The notes under the pieces were generated by a model. That model was given only the letters and a program-made list of their open reading frames with translations. It did no database searches and was not told the origin of the DNA. Positions 8,947-17,574 of a stretch of 64,000 nt of DNA are shown here, one piece after another. This DNA is from Niallia nealsonii. Its GTDB lineage: Bacteria; Bacillota; Bacilli; Bacillales; Cytobacillaceae. The stretch covers positions 52,710-116,709 of the forward strand of contig NZ_PISE01000017.1 of NCBI RefSeq assembly GCF_002835805.1, read 5' to 3'. The translations under genes and the position numbers were made by a program. Each line of letters opens with the position of its first letter. The first letter of the stretch is position 1.

Positions 8947-11916
8947 ATGGCAAGATGGCCTTATCGTGTTTTAAAAGATTTATACGATACAGTTTTTAGA
9001 GTGGATTTAAATAAGAATTTTGAAGATGTTGCTGCAGATATAAAGGATACAAATAATCGATTAGATACTATTTTAGCAGAACCAAATGATGCTAATCTTG
9101 AAATCGTGGATGCGAGAGATGGTGAGAAATCTCTAGGCAACAAAATACGCCTATTTAATGCGCTAATGGATTCTTTAAAGCAACAAAAAGCTGATATTAA
9201 TTATGTAAATCAAAAAATGACGGGTACACCGAAAATTGTAAAAGCAACTTTAGCGGAATTAACATCTTCTTTCCCAAGTGGCAGCACAGAATTGGCCTTA
9301 GTAACGGCAGATGGTTTCTTGTATCAATGGACAAGTAATACATGGAAAAAAACTATTCAATATCAAAGTTTAGGAATTGCAGATGGATCAGTAACATATA
9401 AGCAGCAAACAAAATTAGGAAAAGTCGGCTTTATTATGCCAAGTCAAACAAACAGTATACCGGATTATGATCCATCAACATTTATATTTGACTTTAAAAG
9501 TACACTTGGTGCTGAACCATCTATTGTGTACGGCAACGAAACATATGTAATTCCTCCTGGAACAACAGTTAATTTAAAACCAGAAAATCAAACATCTACA
9601 TTCAAATTATATTTTAATACGGTTACCAAAGAGTTTAAAACACTAGATGTTAATGCCAATACAGGTTTAAATGAAGACGATATTATAATAGCAACAGGAA
9701 GAAATACAACAGGAAGAATGGCAATAAGTTGTCCATATACAGTTAAAGGAGTGATACCAGCCGAGGATGGTTCTGTAACTTATAAAAAACAAACGAAATT
9801 AGGAAAGATTGGATATATCCTACCTTCTCACACAAATGGTGTTCCAAATTACGAAGTTTCGACAGGGATTTTAGATTTCAAGAGTACATTAGGAGCAGAG
9901 CCAACCATTGTCTGGGGAAATGAGTCGTACGCTATTCCTCCTGGAACAACGGTAGATTTAAAAACACCGATCGTGCCAAGCAGTACTACTTTCAAATTGT
10001 ACTTTAATACGAAAGATAAAACATTTTTAGTGTTGACTTCTACTTCAACAAGCGGGATTACGGATGATCATATTTTATTAGCAACAGGGAGAAGTTCTAC
10101 TGGACTGATGTCTATATCTTGTCCATATACAATTAATGGGTTACCAGCACATGCGGCGCTGGATAAAGATCTTTCCAATTACAGTATAATAAGCACAACA
10201 GAGCCAACATTTTCAGTGAAAACGGGCGGTATAGTTTCTATAACACCACCTAAATATCTTTATTTATTAACTAGTACAGGAAAACAAACGGCTGTTTATA
10301 CAGATACAACTACTGTATCTTACGATGTAGGGCAAAATCAAATGTTAATCTGGAATGTTGACGATAATAAACTTGTTGTACAAGGAAACAATGTTTCTAG
10401 AAATCCTAGAAATATAGTATTAGCTTCTGTATATAACAGTAAAATTCAAAATGGTTATTTAAAGCCTTGGTTTGATATAGTAAAAATGCCTACCAAACCA
10501 TATACACATATTGTTTTTGGTAATTTAACAACTATTAAAATTACAGGAAGTTTAGTTGATATGGGTATGGTAACTATGTATGCGATTGGATATGATGGCC
10601 AGAACGCAAAACAATATACATTCCTGACGAATAATAATAAATTTACTCTTGAGCATAACCAAATACTTATTTGGGATTGGGATAATAATATTGTTAAAGT
10701 CGCTGGAAATAATGATGTTAGACCGATGAAATTCTCCATATTAGCGTATTATCGTGAAAATATCATCACACAAGGCGAATTACTTCCATTCGTAAATAAT
10801 GGCTATATACAAGATGGTAAACCAGTAACAGCAGAAAGTAGAGTGTGGAACATTCCAAATAAAGTTGCGGATCAAGGGTTAACCATTGTAGGAGAGGAAA
10901 TTTGGGTATTCCGAGCGAGTTTATATAATCATTCTAATACTGCTGCTATCCATCGCTATGATAAAAATACCTTTGAAGAAAAAACTGATTATGTATTACA
11001 ACACAATTTAGGACATTGCGCAACAGCGGATTATAACCATAAAAATGATATTTTAATAACTGGAAATGGCGAAAGTGCCCCAACCGTAAAAGGCACAATG
11101 CACTTTATTAAAAATCCATTATCTTTTGTAGAAAATAAACAGTTAATCGATTTTTATAATCCTGGTGATAAGATTATGAGTATCGATTTTTTTGAAGAAA
11201 ATGAGGATGGAACGATTAAACGAGAAATAGGTGGATCGGGCCTCATAGGTTGTTGGGGAGAGAGAGATAATATTATTTACATCATGACTGGACAAGATAT
11301 CCCGCATAGAATTTTCCGAGTTCGCTTAGGTATGGGGGCGGAGGACCTTTCTAATGCATCCGGAGATGCTGCCAATATTACAAATTGGGGTGTGTTCCAA
11401 TCTGGGAAAAGCGATACGGAATACAACGGAACAGCAAGAATAGAAAAAATATTTACCGGGGTAGAGTATGGAGTTTCTCAAGGTATGGCATGGTATAACG
11501 GAAGAATTTTTTATTGTGTAGATAATGCAGAAACGCTAGAAATTGAATTACTTCCTAACGGAACATTTAAAACAGTAAAGGCATATCGCCATTATGAAAA
11601 CAACCAAGCTGATGGATTCTATTGGGAACCAGAAGGGTGTGCGATCCTTGACGGAAGATATCTATTAATGGGTAGAAGGAATTCAACAGGCATGGCATGG
11701 AGCATTTTTCCTTTATATAATGAGCAAGGCGGTAAAGGAGCAACAGGACAACAAATAATCTTACCATTCCCATGTAATAGCATTCCACAAATCAGAATTA
11801 CAGCAACTTCACCAACAACAGATTTATATGTATCGCAAGTAGATAAAAGCACCTTTACTGTTTTATCAGCAAGTGGAGGGACAGGAACATTTAATTGGGA
11901 ATGCAGGATTTCATAA
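8947..11916 (+). CDS. Receptor-binding/baseplate-like tail protein
   Basis: A 989-residue protein located where siphovirus prophages keep baseplate or receptor-binding proteins. The N-terminal 90 residues (ARWPYRVLKDLYDTVFR, NKNFEDVAADI) resemble the virion-anchoring coiled coil of BppU-like proteins. Two tandem copies of about 115 residues follow (DGSVTYKQQTKLGKVGFIMPS and DGSVTYKKQTKLGKIGYILPS), each ending near GRNTTGRMAISCPYTV or GRSSTGLMSISCPYTI. The C-terminal half, with VGEEIWVFRASLYNH and IIYIMTGQDIPHRIFRV, has a propeller-like pattern. Adhesion is inferred from position and architecture; the receptor is unknown. It has an independent start after a terminator, ATG 8947. Confidence 0.72.
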   Translation: MARWPYRVLKDLYDTVFRVDLNKNFEDVAADIKDTNNRLDTILAEPNDANLEIVDARDGEKSLGNKIRLFNALMDSLKQQKADINYVNQKMTGTPKIVKATLAELTSSFPSGSTELALVTADGFLYQWTSNTWKKTIQYQSLGIADGSVTYKQQTKLGKVGFIMPSQTNSIPDYDPSTFIFDFKSTLGAEPSIVYGNETYVIPPGTTVNLKPENQTSTFKLYFNTVTKEFKTLDVNANTGLNEDDIIIATGRNTTGRMAISCPYTVKGVIPAEDGSVTYKKQTKLGKIGYILPSHTNGVPNYEVSTGILDFKSTLGAEPTIVWGNESYAIPPGTTVDLKTPIVPSSTTFKLYFNTKDKTFLVLTSTSTSGITDDHILLATGRSSTGLMSISCPYTINGLPAHAALDKDLSNYSIISTTEPTFSVKTGGIVSITPPKYLYLLTSTGKQTAVYTDTTTVSYDVGQNQMLIWNVDDNKLVVQGNNVSRNPRNIVLASVYNSKIQNGYLKPWFDIVKMPTKPYTHIVFGNLTTIKITGSLVDMGMVTMYAIGYDGQNAKQYTFLTNNNKFTLEHNQILIWDWDNNIVKVAGNNDVRPMKFSILAYYRENIITQGELLPFVNNGYIQDGKPVTAESRVWNIPNKVADQGLTIVGEEIWVFRASLYNHSNTAAIHRYDKNTFEEKTDYVLQHNLGHCATADYNHKNDILITGNGESAPTVKGTMHFIKNPLSFVENKQLIDFYNPGDKIMSIDFFEENEDGTIKREIGGSGLIGCWGERDNIIYIMTGQDIPHRIFRVRLGMGAEDLSNASGDAANITNWGVFQSGKSDTEYNGTARIEKIFTGVEYGVSQGMAWYNGRIFYCVDNAETLEIELLPNGTFKTVKAYRHYENNQADGFYWEPEGCAILDGRYLLMGRRNSTGMAWSIFPLYNEQGGKGATGQQIILPFPCNSIPQIRITATSPTTDLYVSQVDKSTFTVLSASGGTGTFNWECRIS
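9382..10140 (+). repeat. Tandem 115-residue domain repeat in tail protein
   Basis: Two in-frame copies (about 9382-9747 and 9763-10140) share GSVTYK-QTKLGK, DFKSTLGAEP-IV, IPPGTTV-LK, FKLYFNT and SCPYT at the same spacing. They have diverged at DNA level, so this is an old domain duplication. Confidence 0.75.
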
Positions 11917-11958
11917 ACAATCTTTTAAGTGAAAATTATAGAAAGAAGGTGTAGGAGA

Positions 11959-12258
11959 ATGCCATTACAAATAAAGTATTCGATAGATGCCTATGGAGAA
12001 ACATTAGTATTTGAAGAAGCTTATTTAAAGATTGTGCAATTGTATGGAAATGAAGAATTGTTGCAGTTTGATTATGCAATATATAAAGATTCAAGTAAAC
12101 AAACACAAATAGACTATAAAATGGGACAATTTGTACCATCTGTTGAAGAGGATTCGCCTAATTTTATCAAACAAATATATGAATATCTAAAAACATTAGA
12201 AGAATTTGCAGATGCTATTGATGTTTTAGAAGAAAATCTAACACCACTTATTGAGTAG
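11959..12258 (+). CDS. Small phage protein of unknown function
   Basis: A 99-residue acidic protein starting MPLQIKYSIDAYGETLVFEEAYLKI. AGGAG lies about 4 nt upstream of ATG 11959; the more upstream in-frame ATG at 11929 lacks a site. Position between the receptor-binding-like gene and the holin suggests a small baseplate accessory or BppU-associated protein, but I recognise no family. There is no signal peptide or membrane segment. Its 3' end overlaps a small hairpin followed by T residues at 12241-12269. Confidence 0.7.
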   Translation: MPLQIKYSIDAYGETLVFEEAYLKIVQLYGNEELLQFDYAIYKDSSKQTQIDYKMGQFVPSVEEDSPNFIKQIYEYLKTLEEFADAIDVLEENLTPLIE

Positions 12259-12288
12259 GTGTATTTTTTATAAATAAATATAAAATCG

Positions 12289-12314
12289 GAGTCCTTCCGT
12301 AAGGGCTCTTTTAT
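12289..12314 (+). terminator. Rho-independent terminator before holin
   Basis: The 8-bp stem GAGTCCTT/AAGGGCTC has a CCGT loop and is followed by TTTTATTTT. A second weaker hairpin (ACACC/GGTGT, 12241-12262, then ATTTTTTA) lies just upstream at the end of the preceding gene. Confidence 0.8.
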
Positions 12315-12342
12315 TTTGCTCAAAAATAAGGGGGAATGAGAA

Positions 12343-12720
12343 ATGTTAGATATGATGGGTTTGCATGTTCAATTGCTGGAGGTATTTCCTAAAGCAATTA
12401 AGGGAATGTTGGCTGTTTATTTTATATTTAAAGTTTTAGATTTTGGATCGGGTTTATTAAAGACCTGGAAAGGCGTTGTAGATTACAGTTCCCGTGTTAT
12501 GCGAGATGGCATTATTAGATGGATTGGCGAGCTAGTTGGAATTGTTTTTGTCCTCACTATTGATATGGTATTGGGCCTTAACTTTTTCCTAACAGGCTTT
12601 GCTTTATCACTATTTATTTACAAGGAAGGTGGCAGCATCGATGAAAACTTAAAAGCAATTGATGTTAACTTACCAGAAGCAGTTAGTGAAAAATTAAAAG
12701 TTTTTAATAAAGGAAAGTAA
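12343..12720 (+). CDS. Phage holin
   Basis: A 125-residue membrane protein of the toxin-secretion/phage-lysis holin family (holin_4 type). It has hydrophobic segments near residues 18-36 (MLAVYFIFKVLDFGSGLL) and 60-92 (WIGELVGIVFVLTIDMVLG and following), and a charged C-terminal tail. The charged RDGIIRWIGEL linker between the segments is typical of the family. Holins form the membrane lesions that release the endolysin, whose gene is next. A GGGGGAATG ribosome site lies upstream of ATG 12343, and a terminator overlaps its stop. Confident by sequence pattern and context. Confidence 0.88.
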   Translation: MLDMMGLHVQLLEVFPKAIKGMLAVYFIFKVLDFGSGLLKTWKGVVDYSSRVMRDGIIRWIGELVGIVFVLTIDMVLGLNFFLTGFALSLFIYKEGGSIDENLKAIDVNLPEAVSEKLKVFNKGK

Positions 12721-12749
12721 GAGTGGCCAAAACGGTTGCTCTTTTTTAT
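12719..12749 (+). terminator. Terminator after holin
   Basis: The stem GAGTGGCC/GGTTGCTC contains three G-T pairs and is followed by TTTTTT. It begins within the TAA stop codon of the holin gene. Confidence 0.65.
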
Positions 12750-12781
12750 ATAAAAAATAAAAATTAGGAGTGTGTTTACAC

Positions 12782-13759
12782 ATGGCAAAAGGATTCGATT
12801 GTGCAACTAAATTAACAGCAAAAACAGCAAAAGCATTAAAAGCATTAGGTTTTGAGTATGTGGCGCGTTACTTGGGGAATAGCTGGAAGTCGTTTGATAA
12901 AGCAGAAGCAGCAGCCATTCAAGCTGCAGGTTTAAAATTAATTAGTATTCATCAAAAATCAGCCAATTACAGTGCGTATTTTACCGAAGCGCAAGGGATT
13001 TCAGATGCAAAAGAAGCAATGAAAAATGCTGCAGCTGTTGATCAACCAAAAGGAACAGCTATTTATTTTGCGGTAGACTTTTCTTCTCAAGCAAAAGATG
13101 TGAAAAACATTGTGAAGTATTTTAAAGCAGTGAAAAAGACTTTGAGTGGCTATAAATTAGGGGTGTATGGCTCTTATAACACCATTACTGCAGTAAAAGG
13201 TCTTGCTGATTACTACTGGCAAACATACGCTTGGAGCGGTGGGAAAGTAGCCGATTTCATTCATATGCACCAATTTAAAAATGATGTACTGGCAGGCGGT
13301 ATTAAAATTGATCATAACGATGTTAAAAAGGTTCCTGGTCATTGGACAGAGGAAAAAGCAGTATCCGCACCAAAAACAGCAGTAAAAGCAACAACTAAAG
13401 TAAGCACTTATGATGTGGTGAAAACAGTAAATGCTTATGTTAATGCTGCCGATGCAAAAGCTAAAAAGAGTAAAAAAGGCACGGTTGCGAAAGGTGTTTA
13501 TTATGTATTTAACGAGTCTAAAGGCATGGTGAACGTAACTAATAAAAAAGGAGTGCCGGGTTCTTGGATCAATCCAGCAGAAAATAAAAAGTCTGCAGCT
13601 AAATCAGCAACGATTAAATACCATGTTGTTGAAAAAAACGAAACAGTAACCAGCATTGCAAAAGACGCAAAAACAACAGTTGCTGCTATTAAAAAGTTAA
13701 ATCCAAGTATTGAAAATATTGATTTAATCTTCCCTAATCAAAAAATCCGCATAAAATAA
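12782..13759 (+). CDS. Endolysin: DUF1906 glycoside-hydrolase-like domain + LysM
   Basis: A 325-residue lysin. Residues about 1-185 match the DUF1906/Rv2525c-like glycoside-hydrolase fold (MAKGFDC, then FEYVARYLG, AIYFAVDFS, LGVYGSYNT and DHNDV). A linker rich in Ala/Lys follows, and the last 45 residues are one LysM domain (YHVVEKNETVTSIAKDAKTT) that binds peptidoglycan. It cuts the cell wall after holin action; the exact bond is not deducible. ATG 12782 is chosen because the family begins MAKGFDC. The AGGAG is 11-12 nt away, so GTG 12770 is an alternative start. There is no signal peptide, consistent with holin-dependent export. Confidence 0.88.
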   Translation: MAKGFDCATKLTAKTAKALKALGFEYVARYLGNSWKSFDKAEAAAIQAAGLKLISIHQKSANYSAYFTEAQGISDAKEAMKNAAAVDQPKGTAIYFAVDFSSQAKDVKNIVKYFKAVKKTLSGYKLGVYGSYNTITAVKGLADYYWQTYAWSGGKVADFIHMHQFKNDVLAGGIKIDHNDVKKVPGHWTEEKAVSAPKTAVKATTKVSTYDVVKTVNAYVNAADAKAKKSKKGTVAKGVYYVFNESKGMVNVTNKKGVPGSWINPAENKKSAAKSATIKYHVVEKNETVTSIAKDAKTTVAAIKKLNPSIENIDLIFPNQKIRIK

Positions 13760-13800
13760 GGTGGGTATAAACTAGTTGTACAGCATGAGTTATCACACTG

Positions 13801-13829
13801 CCCTACTCTTCGGAGTGGGGTATTTTTTT
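13801..13829. terminator. Terminator after endolysin, shared with convergent gene
   Basis: The stem CCCTACTC/GAGTGGGG has a UUCG loop and is followed by TATTTTTTT on the plus strand. On the minus strand the stem is also the end of the convergent membrane-protein gene. Confidence 0.8.
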
Positions 13830-14102
13830 ATGTTTAATAAGGAAAGATGTAATTGTAGTCTTTAACGAGGCATAGGAGCCAATTGCTGCATAACCATAAA
13901 ACCATCCCATAAACAAACCGGCAACTAAACTATGACGATGACTAATAAAAATAGATATGCATAAAGCTAGGATTAAGGCAATCGTGGGAACATATTTTTT
14001 AGGAATTTTAAAAAAAATCTTTATTAATTGTGTAATAAGCATAACAATAGGAACCGCGATAACCGCGTCCAAAAAGTTTGTATGGATAATAGGAAAATCC
14101 AA
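13803..14102 (-). CDS. Small holin-like membrane protein
   Basis: A 99-residue protein with three hydrophobic segments (AVIAVPIVMLITQLIKIFF, YVPTIALILALCISIFI, LVAGLFMGWFYGYAAIG) and a charged C terminus. Such small proteins often sit beside phage lysis genes and some act as holins; here that role is only inferred. The TTG at 14102 is preferred because GAGGTGAT lies 7 nt upstream; the ATG further upstream has no ribosome site. It is convergent with the endolysin gene and shares its terminator. It could equally be a superinfection-exclusion or immunity-type membrane protein. Confidence 0.65.
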   Translation of the reverse strand: MDFPIIHTNFLDAVIAVPIVMLITQLIKIFFKIPKKYVPTIALILALCISIFISHRHSLVAGLFMGWFYGYAAIGSYASLKTTITSFLIKHKKIPHSEE

Positions 14103-14252
14103 AAAAATCACCTCAAAACTAGTATGCATCAAACAAAAAAATTCATTCGATAAGTCTTAGTATTGATGGATGAAAAGTAAGAACTTTTTGTGAACTAACA
14201 GGAATATGGACCTAATGAAAAGAATCTTTCCTAGTAAGAATGGAGGGATTAG

Positions 14253-14504
14253 GTGTTATCAATTAAGTTAAAAAGAAGGCTCAATTATTACGATGGATTA
14301 ATACGCTGCCCACATTGTCGTGAGTATTTTTTTCTAAAAGATAATGTGAATATGGACATCATGCATACGCTGACCCACTCGCATTGTCAACCATTACTTA
14401 CAATCAAAGACTCCGGAACGTTTCAAAACATCTTAGAAAGGCACCCACAATGTTTTCCACAGCCCACTCAGCAACAGCAATTAGCAAAAGCCCAACTCGT
14501 TTGA
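14253..14504 (+). CDS. Small zinc-knuckle-like phage protein
   Basis: An 83-residue protein of unknown function starting at GTG 14253, with GGAGGG 5 nt upstream. It contains CPHC at residues 19-22 and HTLTHSHC about 20 residues later, a plausible zinc-binding set. The C terminus is Gln-rich (PTQQQQLAKAQ). A terminator overlaps its 3' end. It stands alone between two minus-strand genes. DNA binding is conceivable but not shown. Confidence 0.6.
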   Translation: MLSIKLKRRLNYYDGLIRCPHCREYFFLKDNVNMDIMHTLTHSHCQPLLTIKDSGTFQNILERHPQCFPQPTQQQQLAKAQLV

Positions 14505-14517
14505 GAAGGGCTTTTTG
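14486..14517. terminator. Bidirectional terminator
   Basis: The stem AAAAGCCC/GGGCTTTT encloses an inner CTC/GAG pairing and is followed by T residues on both strands. It lies between converging genes. Confidence 0.75.
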
Positions 14518-14518
14518 T

Positions 14519-14803
14519 TTAAGCAATTATAGATCTAGTTACTAATAATTGTTTATCTGTTTCAGAAGATGGTTCATAACCTTTTTCGATGTAACTAATA
14601 ACTGTTTTTTTATTAGTTGTCCAACATTGAGCTAAACCCCAAATACCTAGAGTTATTGGATTTAAGAAGAACCACTTTGCTACTTCTCCCCATTGTCCTC
14701 TAAACATTGCTACCCAACCACCAAAAAAGAAAGTTGTCCATGAAAAACCAACTTTTAACTCTTTCACAACTCCAACAGTGTTTTTAAGTCTTACTTTTGC
14801 CAA
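14519..14803 (-). CDS. Small membrane protein (DUF2628-like)
   Basis: A 94-residue protein with an amphipathic N terminus (KVRLKNTVGVVKELKVGFSW) and a hydrophobic segment (TTFFFGGWVAMFRG, then WFFLNPITLGIWGLAQCW). The C-terminal YIEKGYEPSSE is of the kind seen in DUF2628-like small membrane proteins of Firmicutes and their phages. TTG 14803 is chosen because GGGGGAA lies about 7 nt upstream; the ORF extends further but without a site. Function unknown. It precedes the regulator gene on the same strand and may be lysogenically expressed. Confidence 0.62.
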   Translation of the reverse strand: MAKVRLKNTVGVVKELKVGFSWTTFFFGGWVAMFRGQWGEVAKWFFLNPITLGIWGLAQCWTTNKKTVISYIEKGYEPSSETDKQLLVTRSIIA

Positions 14804-14938
14804 GAAAATTCCCCCAAAATATAGATAATAACTGTAAATAAATAGCAAGTTATATATTATCTAAAATGTGAAAGAAATACTATAGATTCGACAAAATTAG
14901 TCGGTTTTCGACAAGAGTAAATGTATCTTTCGATTCAT

Positions 14939-15139
14939 TTACTCTTCATTCCACTCATATAAATCTTCAATTCTCTTTTCTAGTAATGCAGCCAACTTAA
15001 ATAATTCAGGTACAGAGGGATAACTTTTTCCTGTACACCAATTGGAAATGGTGTTACGAGATTTTTTGAATTCTTTTCTTATGTATTCTCTTTTATAAGG
15101 AGATTCATCGATTGCTTTTCCAATTTTACTTATTATCAT
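14939..15139 (-). CDS. XRE/Cro-like HTH regulator
   Basis: A 66-residue single-domain helix-turn-helix protein. The core YIRKEFKKSRNTISNWCTGKSYPSVPELFKLAALL is a Cro/CI-type HTH, with recognition helix around SRNTISNWC. GGGTGAT lies upstream of ATG 15139. It is divergent from the ParM-like operon, with two palindromes in the space between, so it may control that operon. It could instead be a stand-alone lysogeny regulator. Size and motif make the DNA-binding call firm; the target is inferred. Confidence 0.8.
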   Translation of the reverse strand: MIISKIGKAIDESPYKREYIRKEFKKSRNTISNWCTGKSYPSVPELFKLAALLEKRIEDLYEWNEE

Positions 15140-15263
15140 CTATATCACCCTTTTAATACTAATTCCACTAATCTATTTTAAATCCTTTCACAATTTAATT
15201 TTGATAAATTGCATAATTATTTTTGGATAAACTGTAATATTTTGTGCTGAAAACCCATAGCTA

Positions 15264-15322
15264 TTTATTACAGCGGTAATAAAAACTAAAACAGATATGA
15301 GATTTATTACTGTGGTAATAAA
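15264..15322. promoter_or_regulatory. Two identical-arm palindromes upstream of ParM-like gene
   Basis: TTTATTAC-N4-GTAATAAA occurs at 15264-15283 and 15303-15322, 39 bp centre to centre, just upstream of the partition gene. The arms are identical and only the four central bases differ (AGCG, TGTG). This is an operator for an autorepressor or a minimal centromere-like site. The regulator at 14939 and the RHH-like protein at 16553 are the candidate binders. Confidence 0.7.
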
Positions 15323-15339
15323 ATACTGGAGGAGTTAAC

Positions 15340-16200
15340 ATGGCAAAAGAAATTTTAATGCTAGATTGCGGAAATAATGGAGGGAAAACTGTTGGATGGC
15401 ATGGATATGATTACTTTAAAACAAACATTTGTGATTGGTTTGAGCGTAATATTGATGAGAAATTTAGTGAAGATGATCTCGAATTTGAGATCGATGGTAA
15501 AAGAGGCTTTGCAGGACCAATTGCAGAGTATGAGAATGAATTTGGTGGATCTTCCATTTATGGAGATAGTAAAGCGCATGGAGATATGAAAATACGTGCA
15601 TTAATCAGTGTTCATAGATATGTAGAAAAATTTTGCCCAGGGACAAAGGAATTGTACATAGTAACTGGACAGCCGATAAAAGGTCATGTAAAAGAAGAAA
15701 AGGAAAAAATCCAAGATATGTTGGGCGGCCGTCATGTTTTTGGAATTAATGGAGAGCAAAAAGAAATAATCATCCAGGATGTTAAAGTTGGGGCAGAGGG
15801 CAGCATGGCATATTGGGCAGCAGATTTAGGCGACGATGCTTTAATTGTTGATATTGGAAGCGGTACGGTAAATGCAGCTGAGATAAGAGATAGGAAGCAT
15901 ATTAATAGATCGTCGGATACGTTCAATTTTGGCACGGATACCATAAGCCAAAAGGATAATTATGATTCCTTAGCTCGCGGGGTCGCTGTTAATTTAACAA
16001 AATTGAAATGGAATAGGAAAACGATGGTTCACGTATGCGGAGGGATTGCGGAAAAGTTTGATAATTCATTTAAAGAATACTATCAGAATACTAAAATGCT
16101 CATTCCAAAATACAAGCAAAAAGCAAAAATAACGCTATTACATCCGGTATATGCAAATGCAGTTGGCGGTTTTGAACTGGCAAAGAGGATATACAAATGA
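15340..16200 (+). CDS. ParM/Alp-like actin partition protein
   Basis: A 286-residue actin-fold ATPase of the ParM/Alp group. Phosphate-1-like LDCGNNGGKTVG is at residues 7-18, phosphate-2 LIVDIGSGTVNAAEI at about 168-182, and an adenosine-type VCGGIAE near 233. Family members form filaments that push plasmid copies apart; some Bacillus phages carry them too. GGAGG lies 8 nt upstream of ATG 15340. The gene overlaps the next one by ATGA. Presence beside tail and lysis genes suggests that this prophage has, or had, a plasmid-like stage, or uses filaments to position phage DNA. Confidence 0.82.
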   Translation: MAKEILMLDCGNNGGKTVGWHGYDYFKTNICDWFERNIDEKFSEDDLEFEIDGKRGFAGPIAEYENEFGGSSIYGDSKAHGDMKIRALISVHRYVEKFCPGTKELYIVTGQPIKGHVKEEKEKIQDMLGGRHVFGINGEQKEIIIQDVKVGAEGSMAYWAADLGDDALIVDIGSGTVNAAEIRDRKHINRSSDTFNFGTDTISQKDNYDSLARGVAVNLTKLKWNRKTMVHVCGGIAEKFDNSFKEYYQNTKMLIPKYKQKAKITLLHPVYANAVGGFELAKRIYK

Positions 16201-16451
16201 GTAAAAAGGATTTGGTTGCAGTAATAGAAGAGAAAAAAGCACAAGGAAAGGACCGCATTGTAATTAGTGTGTCTTTTAAATTTACCGATGATTTTGAGTT
16301 AGGGTTGCTGGAACATTTATGGCAGTACAAACATAGTCACCATTTAAAGCGGCTTTTACAAAGGGATAAGGAAGGCGTAATGACAGTTTCTTTTTATCCT
16401 GTCCCTATAGAGGAGGAAATAGAGGAAGAGGACATTTCCAGTTTCATATAG
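16197..16451 (+). CDS. Small acidic-tailed protein, candidate partition partner
   Basis: An 84-residue protein whose start overlaps the stop of the actin-like gene by 4 nt, so the two are translationally coupled. It begins MSKKDLVAVIEEKKAQGKDRIVISVSFK and ends in an acidic stretch (EEEIEEEDISSFI). I recognise no family. Position directly after a ParM-like gene is that of ParR-like DNA adaptors, but no ribbon-helix-helix pattern is evident, so this is only a contextual guess. Confidence 0.65.
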   Translation: MSKKDLVAVIEEKKAQGKDRIVISVSFKFTDDFELGLLEHLWQYKHSHHLKRLLQRDKEGVMTVSFYPVPIEEEIEEEDISSFI

Positions 16452-16552
16452 CCTCCCTCCTTCTCATTTTCTATTGAACCCGGAAACCCTAAGACCCCAA
16501 AACCCTAAGCTATTTTATAAAAAGAGGGCAATTTTGAAAGGAGAGAGGACCT

Positions 16553-16984
16553 TTGGATAACAGCAGCACGATCTTTGGGAGAAAAGATGTTGTGGCTCAA
16601 CCAAGAAAAGTTAACTCTTCCCCACCGAAAAAAATACGAAAAGAACGATGTGATAGAAAGATAGATACCAAGATAAAATTAAGCGCCGAGGATAAGCTGT
16701 TGCTGAAAAGAGAAGCACGCAAATATAATTTAAAGTTAACGCCATTTGTTGCCATGCTAGTGAAACATGAATTGGCCAAAACGCATGAATATACGGAGAA
16801 GCATTTTTATGATGATACTGGAAGCTTTGTGCATGTGAAATTAGAAAAAGTATTTTTTGAAATGATTGAATCGATGTCAGATGAACTGGATGTAACTTAT
16901 AGAGAAATTATACATCGTATTGTTAAAACATATATTGAACGCATATCAGGTATTAAAACACATGACAACAGGGGTGGTATTTAA
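16553..16984 (+). CDS. Ribbon-helix-helix-like protein of partition operon
   Basis: A 143-residue protein with a basic N terminus (PPKKIRKERCDRKIDTKIKLSAEDK) leading into KLLLKREARKYNLKLTPFVAML, a plausible MetJ/Arc-type ribbon-helix-helix followed by a helical tail. TTG 16553 follows a GGAGAGAGG ribosome site. It ends TAATG, overlapping the next gene's ATG. As a putative DNA binder in the actin operon it is a candidate for the ParR role or for binding the palindromes upstream. DNA binding is inferred from pattern only. Confidence 0.62.
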   Translation: MDNSSTIFGRKDVVAQPRKVNSSPPKKIRKERCDRKIDTKIKLSAEDKLLLKREARKYNLKLTPFVAMLVKHELAKTHEYTEKHFYDDTGSFVHVKLEKVFFEMIESMSDELDVTYREIIHRIVKTYIERISGIKTHDNRGGI

Positions 16985-17574
16985 TGATTTTTAGCGCATT
17001 AGATATCATTGGAAAAGAGAAGGGGATTTTAGAAAATAGAAAAGGATTAGAGGCAGCAGGATTCTGGGAGAGAATAACGAATAGTTTCTTTTGCCCGCGG
17101 AATCCGAAGCACACATTCACTTTTTATGTACCAGAATATTTATTTCTTCGTTCTGTTTCTTTTTGCGAGGATATTTCAGAAGAGCTAGAAAGAAAATTTG
17201 AAACAAAAGATCTTGCGAAGATACTATATGAAGACTTTTTGGAGCACTTTAAAAAGAAAAATAATCTACATGAAGTTTATAAAAAACTAACGATCAGAGA
17301 TCTTTCTCCTTCTATTATAAAGCCATTTCAAACAGAGGAAATTTATAAAGGGGTTTTATTTGAAGAACAAAGGGGATTTCAAAAAGTAAAAGTAATCCTA
17401 TCGCACCAGCAAGCACTCAAAGGGGAATTTATCTTAAGAGATATGTTGGACATTTATCAAGAGCACCAATTTACATTAGAAAATATATTAGAAATAACCT
17501 ATAGTAATTTTATCGATGACTATCGTAAAGGATTGATAAAAAATCCAATTGAAAAGATAATGCAATATATTTAA
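16984..17574 (+). CDS. Unknown protein of partition operon
   Basis: A 196-residue protein that I do not recognise, coupled to the preceding gene by TAATG. It begins MIFSALDIIGKEKGILENRKGLEAAGFWERITNS and contains NSFFCPRNPKHTFTFYVPEY. It is mostly helical in pattern and charged, with no membrane segment. A diverged copy of its last 28 codons lies 9 kb away at about 26611-26694, showing that a related element once occupied the region. It may belong to prophage replication or partition, but nothing in the sequence fixes a function. Confidence 0.6.
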   Translation: MIFSALDIIGKEKGILENRKGLEAAGFWERITNSFFCPRNPKHTFTFYVPEYLFLRSVSFCEDISEELERKFETKDLAKILYEDFLEHFKKKNNLHEVYKKLTIRDLSPSIIKPFQTEEIYKGVLFEEQRGFQKVKVILSHQQALKGEFILRDMLDIYQEHQFTLENILEITYSNFIDDYRKGLIKNPIEKIMQYI

